Shown: piece by piece, positions 1 to 8,807 of the stretch | Layout of the letters: each line of letters opens with the position of its first letter | Numbering within the stretch: the stretch's first letter is position 1 | Origin: Pyrococcus kukulkanii | GTDB lineage: Archaea; Methanobacteriota_B; Thermococci; Thermococcales; Thermococcaceae | Length of the DNA stretch: 64,000 nucleotides | Assembly: GCF_001577775.1 (NCBI RefSeq) | Contig: NZ_CP010835.1 | Location: 620,001 to 684,000 of the forward strand | Reading direction: 5' to 3' | The notes under the pieces: generated by a model | Told to the model about the DNA's origin: nothing | Database searches by the model: none | The model's input: the letters and a program-made list of their open reading frames with translations, nothing else | Program-made: the position numbers and the translations under genes

Positions 1-972
1 CCAATCTCAGGAACTTTTGTTGCTATCCTACTTATAATCCTCAACAAAATATTCTTTAGGCTTCATGTTCCGATAGTATCTGCCATATGGAACTCGGAGA
101 GGGCATTTATGCTTGCCACACCTCTAGTACCGATAATAAGTGCCCAGGGGTTCTACCTGATAATAAGGCGATGGAAGTCCTTTGGGGTGTTTCTTTTAAT
201 CGCAGGGGTTACACTCGCCTTTCCACATGTGAGAATGGAGCACCTCGCGAGTGAGTCCTCCTACTTGTTAGACGATGAAACCGTGAATTTCATTCTGAAA
301 GTTCACAAAATCGTTGGAGATCACGAAGTATTGACGGCATGTGATTTCGACTCGGGAAGATGGATACCGATACTGACCGATACTCCCATAAAGTGCTATG
401 AGGGAGGAGTTGACAATGCAACCTACATATACGTTGATAGTAGAGGTGCGGGGGAGCTTAGGGCGTATCCACTAGATGTCACCCAGCTCTACTCTAAATA
501 TGGAATACTTGAATTTCACAATGGCCTCTGGTTGTTGTCCCGGGTAAATAAGACCTCTAGCAGGATCATGGAGAAGGTGTGCTCATATTACCTAGCATTG
601 GGGGAGATAAGTTGGCTGAACTCAACGAAGTATTTTGTCCATGGCTTCATAGTAAAGAACTATGCCACCCAAAAGCTAAGGCTTATGGGGTACCCTTACG
701 CTGTCTCGGTATCAAGGAATTCAACGATACTGTTCTGTACAAGGGACTACATTAAAATGCTTGAGATGAAAGTTGCAATAGGAAAAGGGTGTGAGAAAGC
801 CAATATCTACGTTGACGACAAGCTGGCTCTAACGACTAAACTCTCAGAAAGGTCAAAGATTCTGAGAATTCCAGTAGATCTTACTCCAGGTCTTCACTAT
901 ATAAGGATATCATGCAATTGTTCATACCTAAATCCCCTAGGAGTTGAATACGTGAGGCTTGAAGGTGGTTGA
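1..972 (+). CDS. Membrane protein, 3'-terminal part (possible GT-C glycosyltransferase)
   Basis: The reading frame is open from the first base of the window, so the gene begins upstream and only its last 323 codons are seen; the ATG at 109 is not a convincing start. The first 80 residues are hydrophobic and look like the last membrane helices of a polytopic protein. The remaining 240 or so residues are polar, with several Cys and N-glycosylation sequons, and probably lie outside the cell. This layout (GT-C-like helices, then an extracellular tail) matches the next gene, which starts two bases after this stop, so the two are probably co-transcribed. The glycosyltransferase idea rests on that context, because the catalytic N-terminus is missing. 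Confidence 0.6.
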   Translation, partial: PISGTFVAILLIILNKIFFRLHVPIVSAIWNSERAFMLATPLVPIISAQGFYLIIRRWKSFGVFLLIAGVTLAFPHVRMEHLASESSYLLDDETVNFILKVHKIVGDHEVLTACDFDSGRWIPILTDTPIKCYEGGVDNATYIYVDSRGAGELRAYPLDVTQLYSKYGILEFHNGLWLLSRVNKTSSRIMEKVCSYYLALGEISWLNSTKYFVHGFIVKNYATQKLRLMGYPYAVSVSRNSTILFCTRDYIKMLEMKVAIGKGCEKANIYVDDKLALTTKLSERSKILRIPVDLTPGLHYIRISCNCSYLNPLGVEYVRLEGG

Positions 973-973
973 A

Positions 974-2920
974 GTGAGAAAGGAGATAACCCTCATACTC
1001 GTGGTTGCAGTATATTTCCTCCTAAGGGTGCCACTCCTCTTTCACTTCTATGGATCTTTTGACTACGATGAGGGAACTTACCTAATGATAGGAAAAGAAT
1101 TTGCGGAGGGAACTATGCCGTATAGGGACATATTCACAGTTCATCCGCCCCTTTACTACATTCTCCTAGCTTTGTGGTTTAAGGTATTTCCTATAACGTA
1201 CGTCTGGGGAAGAGTGCTATCATTGTTCCTTGGCTTTGTTTCGGTCATATTGGCCTATAAAATAGGTGAGGCCTTGGGAGGAAGGGGGATTCTTGTGACA
1301 TTAATTCCCGCTTTGGATCTTCAGACGATATTCCTTAACTCTTTGGCATTACATGAGACTCTCCTTGAGCTCTTTGTTTTCTTGAGTGTATATCTCTATG
1401 TTAAGGGAAAGCCAAAGCTCTCTGCTTTTGTTCTTGGAATAGGAACCTCAGTCAAGCACACGTTCTTGCCTTTTGCGGCTGCAATGCTGATGAGTATGAT
1501 TGTGAATGTGAGGGTTAAAAGGAGCATCTTCAAGGCATTGGTAGAGGCGTATCTAGCGTACATTCTCATTATCACGCCAGTGGCAATCCTGTATCCCTAT
1601 AGGCTAACTAAAGGCATATTCCCAGTACCTGGGTTCTCTTCAATTGAGATTATAGGAGCGAAGTACGGATTACTTACCTTCCTGCTTCTGTTGACGTATT
1701 TCGCGCTTAAGGAGAAGGCCGTTGAATTCGATGCTTTCCGTGACTTATACAAGGCATTTTCTCTGCTCTCGTATGCTATAATTGGGAAGGCGATAGTTGA
1801 ACTGCCATTTTTCATATTATGTGGCAATGAGTATGTGAGAGATGTCTACTTGGCAAATAAAGGAAGAGGAATACTTTTTATGGGCCTACCCTCAGCGTTG
1901 GCTGACGTTATCTCGAATATAAGAGGATCAAATTTTGAAATGCTGTATCCCTACACTCTTCTGTTCTTTCTGCTACTCCTCTACGTAGCTGTGGGGGGGA
2001 AAATGGTGAGTGATTTAGCTAAGCCACTGTTTTTTGGTACTCTATTTTATGTCTTAGCCCCAATGCCTGGGGCTCCTCGCTTTGTATATCCTCTAATTCT
2101 CTTGGCAATGATAGCGCTTTCAACTTCGCTGAGAGACCCAAAAAAAGTTACTCCTTTCTTGGTAATGTCTTTAATATTCTCAGCCACACTGCCCCAGGGA
2201 AAGCTTCCAATAGCATTCCTTAACCATGAAGAAATTCTTTGGGAGCTAGAGGTTGAGGGCAATGCTTATTCCTTCAATCCAATGATAACCTTCATTTATG
2301 GCATTCGGGAGCCCCCTTACTATATTGACAACTTTGGCCTTCTATACTTAAGAAAGCTTGATCCCAGGGATTTCATGAAGATGCTTGGGAACGTGTCAAC
2401 GATAATAGTTGACACATGGCTCTATTCGATGCTTAAAAAACCAGGGTTGGGAGAAAAGTACAGGGAAATCCTGGACATTCTCCACACTAATTACACTCTC
2501 ACCTATGCCCATTCTTACTCAGACGGTGAAGTTGTTGAAGTTTATAAAAAGGGTAGCATTAAATCGTTAAATATAGGAACAGAGAGAGGCCGTTTAGTGC
2601 TGTTTTACAATGGGGATAAAATTGTAGAGTTAAGTTTTCATAAGAATCCGATTTCACTAAAGGTGGTGGCAAGTGGCAACGATTACGCAGTAGTTCAGGA
2701 TAACACTTCAGTAGGAATTAGCTTAATGGATTCTAGCCTTGTCATTCATGCCCGGGAGGCTATATTGAAAGTTCCAGGGAACTTTACGATCCTTAACAGT
2801 ACCGTATTTTTTGGAAAATACAAAATATTCGTTGGGGGTGAAATAGATGCCAAAAATGGGTATATTGAAGTCAAAGGGAGAGAGGGAAAGATAATAATAA
2901 AGATCAGCACTATCCCTTAG
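974..2920 (+). CDS. GT-C membrane glycosyltransferase, PMT/ArnT-like (family 39)
   Basis: This is a polytopic membrane protein of about 648 residues. The first outer loop has the acidic motif DYDEGTYL, followed by HPPLYY, as in dolichyl-phosphate-mannose mannosyltransferase-like GT39 enzymes, which move a sugar from a lipid-phosphate donor to an acceptor on the outer face of the membrane. About a dozen hydrophobic helices are followed by a soluble C-terminal domain of about 200 residues. The start is uncertain. GTG at 974 has the best spaced site (AGGTGG at 963-968), while an in-frame TTG at 959 would overlap the upstream gene. It ends 11 bases inside the convergent pilin gene. Acceptor and sugar cannot be told from sequence. 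Confidence 0.75.
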   Translation: MRKEITLILVVAVYFLLRVPLLFHFYGSFDYDEGTYLMIGKEFAEGTMPYRDIFTVHPPLYYILLALWFKVFPITYVWGRVLSLFLGFVSVILAYKIGEALGGRGILVTLIPALDLQTIFLNSLALHETLLELFVFLSVYLYVKGKPKLSAFVLGIGTSVKHTFLPFAAAMLMSMIVNVRVKRSIFKALVEAYLAYILIITPVAILYPYRLTKGIFPVPGFSSIEIIGAKYGLLTFLLLLTYFALKEKAVEFDAFRDLYKAFSLLSYAIIGKAIVELPFFILCGNEYVRDVYLANKGRGILFMGLPSALADVISNIRGSNFEMLYPYTLLFFLLLLYVAVGGKMVSDLAKPLFFGTLFYVLAPMPGAPRFVYPLILLAMIALSTSLRDPKKVTPFLVMSLIFSATLPQGKLPIAFLNHEEILWELEVEGNAYSFNPMITFIYGIREPPYYIDNFGLLYLRKLDPRDFMKMLGNVSTIIVDTWLYSMLKKPGLGEKYREILDILHTNYTLTYAHSYSDGEVVEVYKKGSIKSLNIGTERGRLVLFYNGDKIVELSFHKNPISLKVVASGNDYAVVQDNTSVGISLMDSSLVIHAREAILKVPGNFTILNSTVFFGKYKIFVGGEIDAKNGYIEVKGREGKIIIKISTIP

Positions 2921-3104
2921 TTTCCTCGCTTGTGATATTTAATATGCCCTCCTTTACATTGGACATAACATTTCCTGCTGTTCTGTTAGCTATAGAAGCC
3001 TCACTATGAGTATAAGTTGCTACATAGCCAACGACTATAAATATTATTACTATTGTAATTCCCAATAGTATTAGATATTCAATAGAACCCTGTGACCTCC
3101 TCAC
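2910..3104 (-). CDS. Class III signal-peptide pilin-like protein
   Basis: This 64-residue protein begins with two arginines, then SQGSIEYLILL and one long hydrophobic helix, then a short polar tail. The Q-x-S-x-E-x-x-x-L pattern is the class III signal peptide of archaeal pilins, cut before the Gln by an EppA-type prepilin peptidase; the helix then packs the filament core. I prefer GTG at 3104 (AAAGGTG seven bases upstream) over the GTG at 3113, because it gives the same N-terminus as the neighbouring pilin at 3165-3359. The tail is very short, so it may be a minor or structural subunit. No peptidase gene lies nearby. Confidence 0.8.
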   Translation of the reverse strand: MRRSQGSIEYLILLGITIVIIFIVVGYVATYTHSEASIANRTAGNVMSNVKEGILNITSEETKG

Positions 3105-3164
3105 TAGATTCACCTTTAAAAGTTTATTATAAATTTAAAAAGGGTTTAATAAGGAGAAATGTCT

Positions 3165-3359
3165 TCACTCTTTGGTTGCGTTACTAATTGCCTTGCTTAT
3201 AGCACTCTGAATAAGCTGTCCTGCCTGGCTTACTGTATTGTTCGCCTGCGCTCCAGCAGTTTCACCAGTACTCCTTAGGTACTTAATCACCACTGCTATT
3301 ATTATCAACGCAGCTGCAATCATGAAGAGGTACTCTATTGCACCTTGCGCCCTCCTCAT
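3165..3359 (-). CDS. Class III signal-peptide pilin-like protein
   Basis: This second 64-residue pilin-like protein starts MRRAQGAIEYLFMI, again a class III signal peptide with processing expected before the Gln. A single hydrophobic helix follows, then an Ala/Ser/Asn-rich tail. ATG at 3359 is chosen because GGAGGT lies seven bases upstream; an in-frame GTG at 3366-3368 would sit inside that ribosome binding site. The gene is upstream of the similar pilin at 2910-3104 on the same strand, 60 bases apart, so the pair is probably one transcript from the TATA box near 3412. Confidence 0.8.
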   Translation of the reverse strand: MRRAQGAIEYLFMIAAALIIIAVVIKYLRSTGETAGAQANNTVSQAGQLIQSAISKAISNATKE

Positions 3360-3408
3360 GCCTTCCACCTCCTAAATATCCTTTCTATTAACTATTTTCA
3401 TCGAAGCC

Positions 3409-3416
3409 TATATATA
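3409..3416. promoter_or_regulatory. TATATATA box between divergent pilin and regulator genes
   Basis: A symmetric TATATATA lies 50 to 60 bases from both divergent starts (ATG 3359 on minus, ATG 3470 on plus). It could serve either or both genes. The distance predicts a short leader carrying the ribosome binding sites seen upstream of each start. Confidence 0.5.
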
Positions 3417-3469
3417 CATTAACCCTCAATTCTGCTTATGGTATAAACCATTTTTGTGGGTGTTGAAAT

Positions 3470-4018
3470 ATGCTCGTCATACTACACTCAGAGGGCGCAA
3501 ATGTTAGAGAATCAATAAAAAACTTAAATAATTTGGCTCAAAGAAAGTTCCCACCACGTGGAAAAGTCACAACTTCAAAAATAAAGATATCAATGGGTGC
3601 TTTTCTTTCAATATCGATAATGGCGGTTTTTGACTTGGGGGAGCCCTATAAGCCTGGAATAATAGTGGACTACGCGGTCTCTGGGAATAAAGAGAAGGCT
3701 ATAGAGGAACTTCAGGAAAAGCTAAACTCCAAGATAACCCCCGACATGGAAATTAAGGATTTCTCCTTAGAGACGTACACAACTCCAGTGACCAGGAGAA
3801 CCTATGCCGTTGCAGTTATCTTGTATAACAGGCCGGTTAAGAGTAGTTTTGAAGAGTTAAAATTGCAGAATAGGAGGAAAATCCTTGCGAAGTTACTTGA
3901 GCTGGTTAATTTTAACCCAAAGGCATTAAATATCTCAGAGCTTGCCAGGATGTTTGGTGTTTCTAGAGATGCAATTTACAATGACATCCAGCAGATACTA
4001 AAAGGGCAAGAAAGCTGA
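3470..4018 (+). CDS. HTH-domain protein, probable transcription regulator
   Basis: I do not recognise the family of the first 130 residues, which read as a mixed alpha/beta domain. The last 45 residues (about 135-180) form a clear helix-turn-helix: NISELARMFGVSRDAIYND. The ATG is preceded by GGGTG. It is divergent from the class III pilin genes across a 110-base gap with a single TATA box, so control of the pilin pair is a reasonable but untested guess. It ends 41 bases before tmcA. Confidence 0.65.
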   Translation: MLVILHSEGANVRESIKNLNNLAQRKFPPRGKVTTSKIKISMGAFLSISIMAVFDLGEPYKPGIIVDYAVSGNKEKAIEELQEKLNSKITPDMEIKDFSLETYTTPVTRRTYAVAVILYNRPVKSSFEELKLQNRRKILAKLLELVNFNPKALNISELARMFGVSRDAIYNDIQQILKGQES

Positions 4019-4059
4019 AGTTTTTAAGCTTTCAACCTTTCCTTTTACTGGGATGGAAG

Positions 4060-6510
4060 ATGACGCTCAAGGTAAGATTCCCAAAAGACATCCGCGAGTA
4101 CGCGAGAAATGAGAAGGTTAAAGAATCATTCATCAAGCTCACCGAGACGGCTTTAGCACAGGCCATTGAGAATTTTCATAGGAGAATGATAGTTCTCCAA
4201 GGTGAAACCCTAGAGAAGGCTAAACTCGCAGGAATTCTTGCCGGAGGCGTCGCTCGAGTTCTCTCCGAGTACATTCCAGAATTCCTTGAGAGAAAGCTTA
4301 GGGATACCGACAGGGTAGAGGTTCTGTACGCTACAGATGCCCTGGGTGAGGAAACGTACGGGAGAAAAAGATTTGAAGAATTTAGGAAGCATTTCTCCGT
4401 TCTTGCCCCGAATGCGGAATTAACATCGGTGACCTTTAAATACAGTAGGGATATCCTGGGGAGGACTTTTGATGTTCTAATAATTGACCTTAGCTATGAC
4501 TACTCGCCGAATGATCTTGGAAGGATCATTGAAACTGTGAGGGGAGGAGGGATAATATTCGTTCTCACGAACCCGTTTGAGAAGTGGAAGGACATGTGGA
4601 CGGGATTCCACAAGAGCTTAGTTACGCCACCATACACCATAGAAGACGTGAAGAAGAGGTTTAACAGGAGGCTAATTAGAAAGTTCACTGAGCATAGGGG
4701 GATATACATAATAAACGCCGATAAGAAGAAAGCCGAAAGGAAACCTAGGAAGTACAAGAGCCAAGCGAAGCTTCCGGAGAGAGAGAAAATTGAGATCCCT
4801 AAGGACACGAGGTTCCCCAGAGAGCTATACGAGCTGTGTCTAACTAGGGGCCAAGTTGAAGTCCTGAAGGCCCTCGAGGATCTAATAGAAAACGAGGGAA
4901 TGATAGTCCTAACGGCTGATAGGGGAAGAGGTAAGAGTGTCTCTGTGGGAATAGCTGCCGTAGGTCTCGCCGTTACAAGCAGGAAGAAGAGGTTTAGGAT
5001 AGTTGTTACGGCCCCAGAAATAGAGAACGTTCAGAGCCTGTTCAGGTTCGCGAAGAAGAGCTTGGAAGTGTTGGGTTACAAGACGAAGACCGTGAAAGAG
5101 AATGGCCTGATAAAGGAGCTGTACGCTAAAGGAATTGCCCTAAGGTATTATCCACCAACTAAGGGCTACAGGCAGAAGGCTGACCTTTACATAGTTGATG
5201 AAGCAGCAGGAATTCACGTTCCAATTCTGCACAGGTACCTCGAAAAGGATAGAGTAGTGTTCTCCTCAACTATACATGGTTATGAGGGAGCTGGAAGAGG
5301 ATTCTCAGTTAAGTTCCTCAAGAAGGCCAAGGAGAAGAGGGAGTACAAGGAAGTTCACCTCTCAGTTCCAATAAGGTACGCAGAGGGAGATCCAATAGAG
5401 AAGTGGCTGTTTGACGTTTTATTACTTGACGCTGAGCCCGTTGAGCTAACAGAGGAGGATTATGAGTTAATAAGGAAGATGGAAGTTTACTTGGAGGAGC
5501 CTGATCTAGATGACTGGTTCGAGAACGACAGAGAAGATCTGAGGCACTTCGTTGGGATCTATGTTTTAGCCCACTACAGGAACAGGCCAAGTGATGTAGC
5601 TTTGTTGGCCGATGCCCCCCACCATGAAGCGAGGGTTCTAAGGTTGAAAAATGGGAAAATCGTGACGGCAATCCAGATAGCCAAGGAAGGAGGAATTCCA
5701 AAGGCGGTAATAGATAAGATGGCCAAGGGTTACAAGCCTCCCGGCAATATAATCCCGGACATGATGGTCAAGCACCACTATGCCAAGGAGTTCGCAAAGC
5801 TTAGGGGCTACAGGGTTGTAAGGATAGCAACGCACCCGGATGCAATGGATCTAGGCTTGGGAAGCAAGGCCCTTGAGTTACTCGTTAAGGAAGCTGAGGA
5901 GAAGGGCCTTGACTGGGTTGGTTCAGGCTTCGGTGCGAGTCCCGAGCTAATAAGGTTCTGGGTGAGGAACGGCTTCGCCGTGGTTCACCTAAGCCCAACA
6001 AGAAACCCCGTGAGCGGTGAGTATACTGCAATAGTCATAAAGCCGATAAGCGAGAGGGCCAAGGAAATCGTGAAGAAAGCCAACGACGAGTTCAGGTTAA
6101 GGCTAACGGAATGGTTGGGCGACACCCACAGGGATCTTGAGCCCGAGATAGCGAGGTGGCTCTTTGAAACGCCCTTCGGTGAGGCCGTCAGCTACCCAAT
6201 ATATCTCACCAAAACTCAGAAAAGAAGGCTTGAGATGTTCATAAAGAGGGTTTTAACGTACGATACTGTGGTGGATGCAGTTAAACCTCTTGTCAAGATG
6301 TACTTCCTCGATGGCTGGATGAGGCCGTACCTCGATGAGAGGCAAATAGTTCTCTTAATCCACCGGGTTCTCCAAGCCCATGATTGGAAGGAGACTGCTA
6401 AGCTGATAAACAGGACTGAACTTTATACCATGATAGAGCTTAGGGACATAGTTAGGGGATTGTGGTACTACTACAAGCACATGATCAGGGAAGAAAAGGA
6501 TATAAGCTGA
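4060..6510 (+). CDS. tmcA: tRNA(Met) cytidine acetyltransferase TmcA
   Basis: This RNA acetyltransferase makes N4-acetylcytidine using acetyl-CoA and ATP. The 816 residues show the family order: N-terminal DUF1726-type domain (about 1-230), RecA-like helicase module with Walker A DRGRGKSVSVG (about 290-300) and Walker B VDEAAG (about 385), then a GNAT acetyltransferase domain (about 480-660) and a C-terminal tRNA-binding tail. In Thermococcales this enzyme is known to acetylate many sites in rRNA and tRNA, which supports growth at high temperature. A TATA-like GTTTTTAAG at about 4020 gives a very short leader before the ATG at 4060. Confidence 0.93.
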   Translation: MTLKVRFPKDIREYARNEKVKESFIKLTETALAQAIENFHRRMIVLQGETLEKAKLAGILAGGVARVLSEYIPEFLERKLRDTDRVEVLYATDALGEETYGRKRFEEFRKHFSVLAPNAELTSVTFKYSRDILGRTFDVLIIDLSYDYSPNDLGRIIETVRGGGIIFVLTNPFEKWKDMWTGFHKSLVTPPYTIEDVKKRFNRRLIRKFTEHRGIYIINADKKKAERKPRKYKSQAKLPEREKIEIPKDTRFPRELYELCLTRGQVEVLKALEDLIENEGMIVLTADRGRGKSVSVGIAAVGLAVTSRKKRFRIVVTAPEIENVQSLFRFAKKSLEVLGYKTKTVKENGLIKELYAKGIALRYYPPTKGYRQKADLYIVDEAAGIHVPILHRYLEKDRVVFSSTIHGYEGAGRGFSVKFLKKAKEKREYKEVHLSVPIRYAEGDPIEKWLFDVLLLDAEPVELTEEDYELIRKMEVYLEEPDLDDWFENDREDLRHFVGIYVLAHYRNRPSDVALLADAPHHEARVLRLKNGKIVTAIQIAKEGGIPKAVIDKMAKGYKPPGNIIPDMMVKHHYAKEFAKLRGYRVVRIATHPDAMDLGLGSKALELLVKEAEEKGLDWVGSGFGASPELIRFWVRNGFAVVHLSPTRNPVSGEYTAIVIKPISERAKEIVKKANDEFRLRLTEWLGDTHRDLEPEIARWLFETPFGEAVSYPIYLTKTQKRRLEMFIKRVLTYDTVVDAVKPLVKMYFLDGWMRPYLDERQIVLLIHRVLQAHDWKETAKLINRTELYTMIELRDIVRGLWYYYKHMIREEKDIS
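6499..6507 (+). promoter_or_regulatory. TATA box for a leaderless ABC permease transcript
   Basis: GGATATAAGC lies in the last codons of tmcA with its centre about 27 bases before the GTG at 6530. No ribosome binding site precedes that GTG, which fits a leaderless message starting at or near the start codon. Confidence 0.5.
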
Positions 6511-6529
6511 TGGCATATTTATCCAAATC

Positions 6530-7525
6530 GTGAGAAAGATAATCCTTGCACTTTCCCTAGTCTCACTGGGCTCGATAGTAGTAGCATTGTCTATTGGGGC
6601 AGTTAATGTTCCGCTTAATGAGGTTATTTCTTCTCTTTCTCCATCCTCAATATCTCTTTATAGGAGAGGGGATCTTTCGGGGGCGAAATTCATAATTCTT
6701 GACATAAGATTACCAAGGGTTTTGCTGGCATACCTTGTTGGGTTTTCGTTGGCACTCTCTGGAACCGCGAGCCAAGCCCTGTTTAAGAATCCCCTGGCAG
6801 ATCCCTATGTATTGGGCATAAGTGGAGGGGCCTCGATAGGGGCCGCTCTGGCATTAGCCTATGACCCTAGGTACATAGAAATTGCCGCATTCTTTGGAGC
6901 GGTTTTGGCGGTTTACATTGTTTACTCAATATCAAAGGTAAACGGACATATCCCCGTAGATGTCTTATTGCTCGCGGGGATAGCGGTTGGCTTCTTCTCA
7001 CACGCCGTGACGTCTTACGTGCTCTATACGAACAAGGACAGGATTCATCAAGGATTGCTGTGGCTCTTCGGAACTTTCGCATTAGCCACGTGGAAGAAGG
7101 TAGGGATTATGCTGGGGGTATCGATCTTGGGAGCGTTGTTATTGTTCATGAGCTGGAGAGAGCTTAACCTACTTTTATTAGGTGAGGAGAGCATCGCGTT
7201 AGGGTTAGACGTAAACATGTATAGGAAGCTTATAATATTAGCGATCTCTATAATGACGGGAGTGGCCGTTGCGGAAAGTGGAGTAATCGGATTCATTGGT
7301 CTTGTAAGTCCACACATCATGAGAATGATAGTTGGTCCAAATCACAAGAGACTATTACCAACGGCCGCAATGTTTGGGGGAATACTAGCTGTCCTTTCAG
7401 ACTTGATAGCGAGAATAGCAATAGCTCCAGCTGAAATTCCGATAGGAATAGTAACGGCGCTCTTTGGGGCTCCCTTCTTTGCTTACCTTCTGGTGAGGAA
7501 GAAGAGAGGTGAGTTGTATGCCTAA
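6530..7525 (+). CDS. FecCD/BtuC-family ABC transporter permease
   Basis: This integral membrane subunit imports iron-siderophore, heme or cobalamin type substrates. The 331 residues carry about ten helices. The motif RLPRVLLAYLVGFSLALSG near residue 60 and the loop GVIGFIGLVSPHIMRMIVG near residue 250, which contacts the ATPase, are typical of the family. The ATPase gene follows with an eight-base overlap. No periplasmic-type binding protein gene lies next to it, so the substrate is unknown and the binding protein must be encoded elsewhere. Confidence 0.88.
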   Translation: MRKIILALSLVSLGSIVVALSIGAVNVPLNEVISSLSPSSISLYRRGDLSGAKFIILDIRLPRVLLAYLVGFSLALSGTASQALFKNPLADPYVLGISGGASIGAALALAYDPRYIEIAAFFGAVLAVYIVYSISKVNGHIPVDVLLLAGIAVGFFSHAVTSYVLYTNKDRIHQGLLWLFGTFALATWKKVGIMLGVSILGALLLFMSWRELNLLLLGEESIALGLDVNMYRKLIILAISIMTGVAVAESGVIGFIGLVSPHIMRMIVGPNHKRLLPTAAMFGGILAVLSDLIARIAIAPAEIPIGIVTALFGAPFFAYLLVRKKRGELYA

Positions 7526-8234
7526 GCTTCACGTTGACATCTCGTTCTCCTATGGCTCGAAAAGAGTCCTTGATGGTATCAGTTTCGAAGCAGAAAAGGG
7601 AAAGTTACTTGCAATAATAGGGCCAAATGGATCAGGAAAATCCACACTACTTAAATGTATAGCGGGAATACTAAAGCCCGAGGGCAAGATAATTTATGAT
7701 GGTATTGACTTAATACACTTAAGGCCAAAGGAGAGGGCGAGGATAGTTTCCTATGTTCCTCAAAGTTCTTTTCCAGAGTTTGCATTTACCGTTGAGGAGT
7801 TCGTTGAGTTGGGAACTTACGCAAGTGGAGGGGACGTGGAAAAAGCTCTTGAAAGCGTTGGACTAATAGAGAAAAGGGAGGAATTTATAACGAATTTAAG
7901 TGGGGGAGAGTATCAACTTGCTCTAATAGCAAGGGCCCTGGCCCAGGGAAGTGATGTGATGCTACTTGATGAGCCAACGAGTCATCTGGACATAAACCAC
8001 GCCAAGGAAGTCGTTGACCTTCTCCTGAGGCTTAAGGATGAGAAGGTAATAATAGCTGTTCTTCACGATTTAAACATAGCCCTCAACTATGCTGACGAAA
8101 TTCTCGTTCTTAAACATGGCAGGATAGTGTGGAGAGGATCTCCAGACGAAGTTTCGGAGAAAGTAATAGAGGAAAGCTATAGCGTAACGCCAAGGATTAT
8201 TAGGATTAATGGGATAAAGGCGGTTATACCCTAA
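7518..8234 (+). CDS. FecE/BtuD-type ABC transporter ATPase
   Basis: This is the ATP-hydrolysing subunit for the permease just upstream. It shows Walker A GPNGSGKST, the Q-loop VPQSS, the signature LSGGEYQLALIARAL, Walker B VMLLDEPT and the H-loop histidine in VLHDLN. The start is taken as ATG 7518, because GAGGTG lies about seven bases upstream; an in-frame GTG at 7509 would sit inside that site. At 238 residues it is a little shorter than many FecE proteins but has every motif. Confidence 0.9.
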   Translation: MPKLHVDISFSYGSKRVLDGISFEAEKGKLLAIIGPNGSGKSTLLKCIAGILKPEGKIIYDGIDLIHLRPKERARIVSYVPQSSFPEFAFTVEEFVELGTYASGGDVEKALESVGLIEKREEFITNLSGGEYQLALIARALAQGSDVMLLDEPTSHLDINHAKEVVDLLLRLKDEKVIIAVLHDLNIALNYADEILVLKHGRIVWRGSPDEVSEKVIEESYSVTPRIIRINGIKAVIP

Positions 8235-8250
8235 GGTTATTAAACCTTAG
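8231..8250. repeat. Perfect inverted repeat, 8-bp arms, 4-base spacer
   Basis: CTAAGGTT and AACCTTAG are separated by ATTA and overlap the stop codon of the ABC ATPase. The element lies 15 bases upstream of the NTPase start. It could be an operator, an RNA hairpin, or part of a terminator; sequence alone does not decide. Confidence 0.5.
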
Positions 8251-8264
8251 GAGTACTTTGAACC

Positions 8265-8807
8265 ATGAGGTTCTTCGTAAGTGGAATGCCTGGGGTTGGG
8301 AAGACGACATTAGCCAAGAGGGTAGCGGATGAAATAAGGCGAGAGGGATACAAGGTCGGAGGGATAATAACTCAAGAGATAAGGAGCGGCCCAAAGAGGG
8401 TAGGGTTTAGGGTAATAGCAATTGACACAGGTGAAATCGGAAGATTGGCTTACGTTGGCTACGGGCAACCAAGGCTTGGCAAGTACGTTGTAGATGTTGA
8501 AGGTTTTGAGAAGGTTGCAATTCCAGCGATATCGAGGGCTCTTAGAGAGGCTGATCTTATTGTGATAGACGAGATAGGACCAATGGAGTTCAAGAGTAAT
8601 GAATTCTTAAAAGCTCTCGGTCTAGTTCTCAAGAGCGAAAAATACCTCCTAGCTACAGTTCACAGAAGGCTAGTTGACAGGTACAGGCCCTTAGGGGAGT
8701 ACTATTGGCTAACCCCAGAGAACAGAAACGAAGTTTTCGCGGAGATCTTGGGGAAGATCAAGAGGGGACTAAAAAATGAGAACTCAAGTGATAAAGCCAA
8801 GGATTAG
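8265..8807 (+). CDS. Nucleoside-triphosphatase, THEP1 family
   Basis: This 180-residue P-loop NTPase has Walker [10 protein letters not shown] at residues 7-15 and Walker [10 protein letters not shown] at about 103-111, the pattern of THEP1 enzymes, which hydrolyse ATP, GTP and other nucleoside triphosphates. The physiological role of the family is unclear. The length is as expected. Its 3' end overlaps the taw2 gene by 32 bases in another frame, so translation of the two may be coupled. Confidence 0.88.
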   Translation: MRFFVSGMPGVGKTTLAKRVADEIRREGYKVGGIITQEIRSGPKRVGFRVIAIDTGEIGRLAYVGYGQPRLGKYVVDVEGFEKVAIPAISRALREADLIVIDEIGPMEFKSNEFLKALGLVLKSEKYLLATVHRRLVDRYRPLGEYYWLTPENRNEVFAEILGKIKRGLKNENSSDKAKD

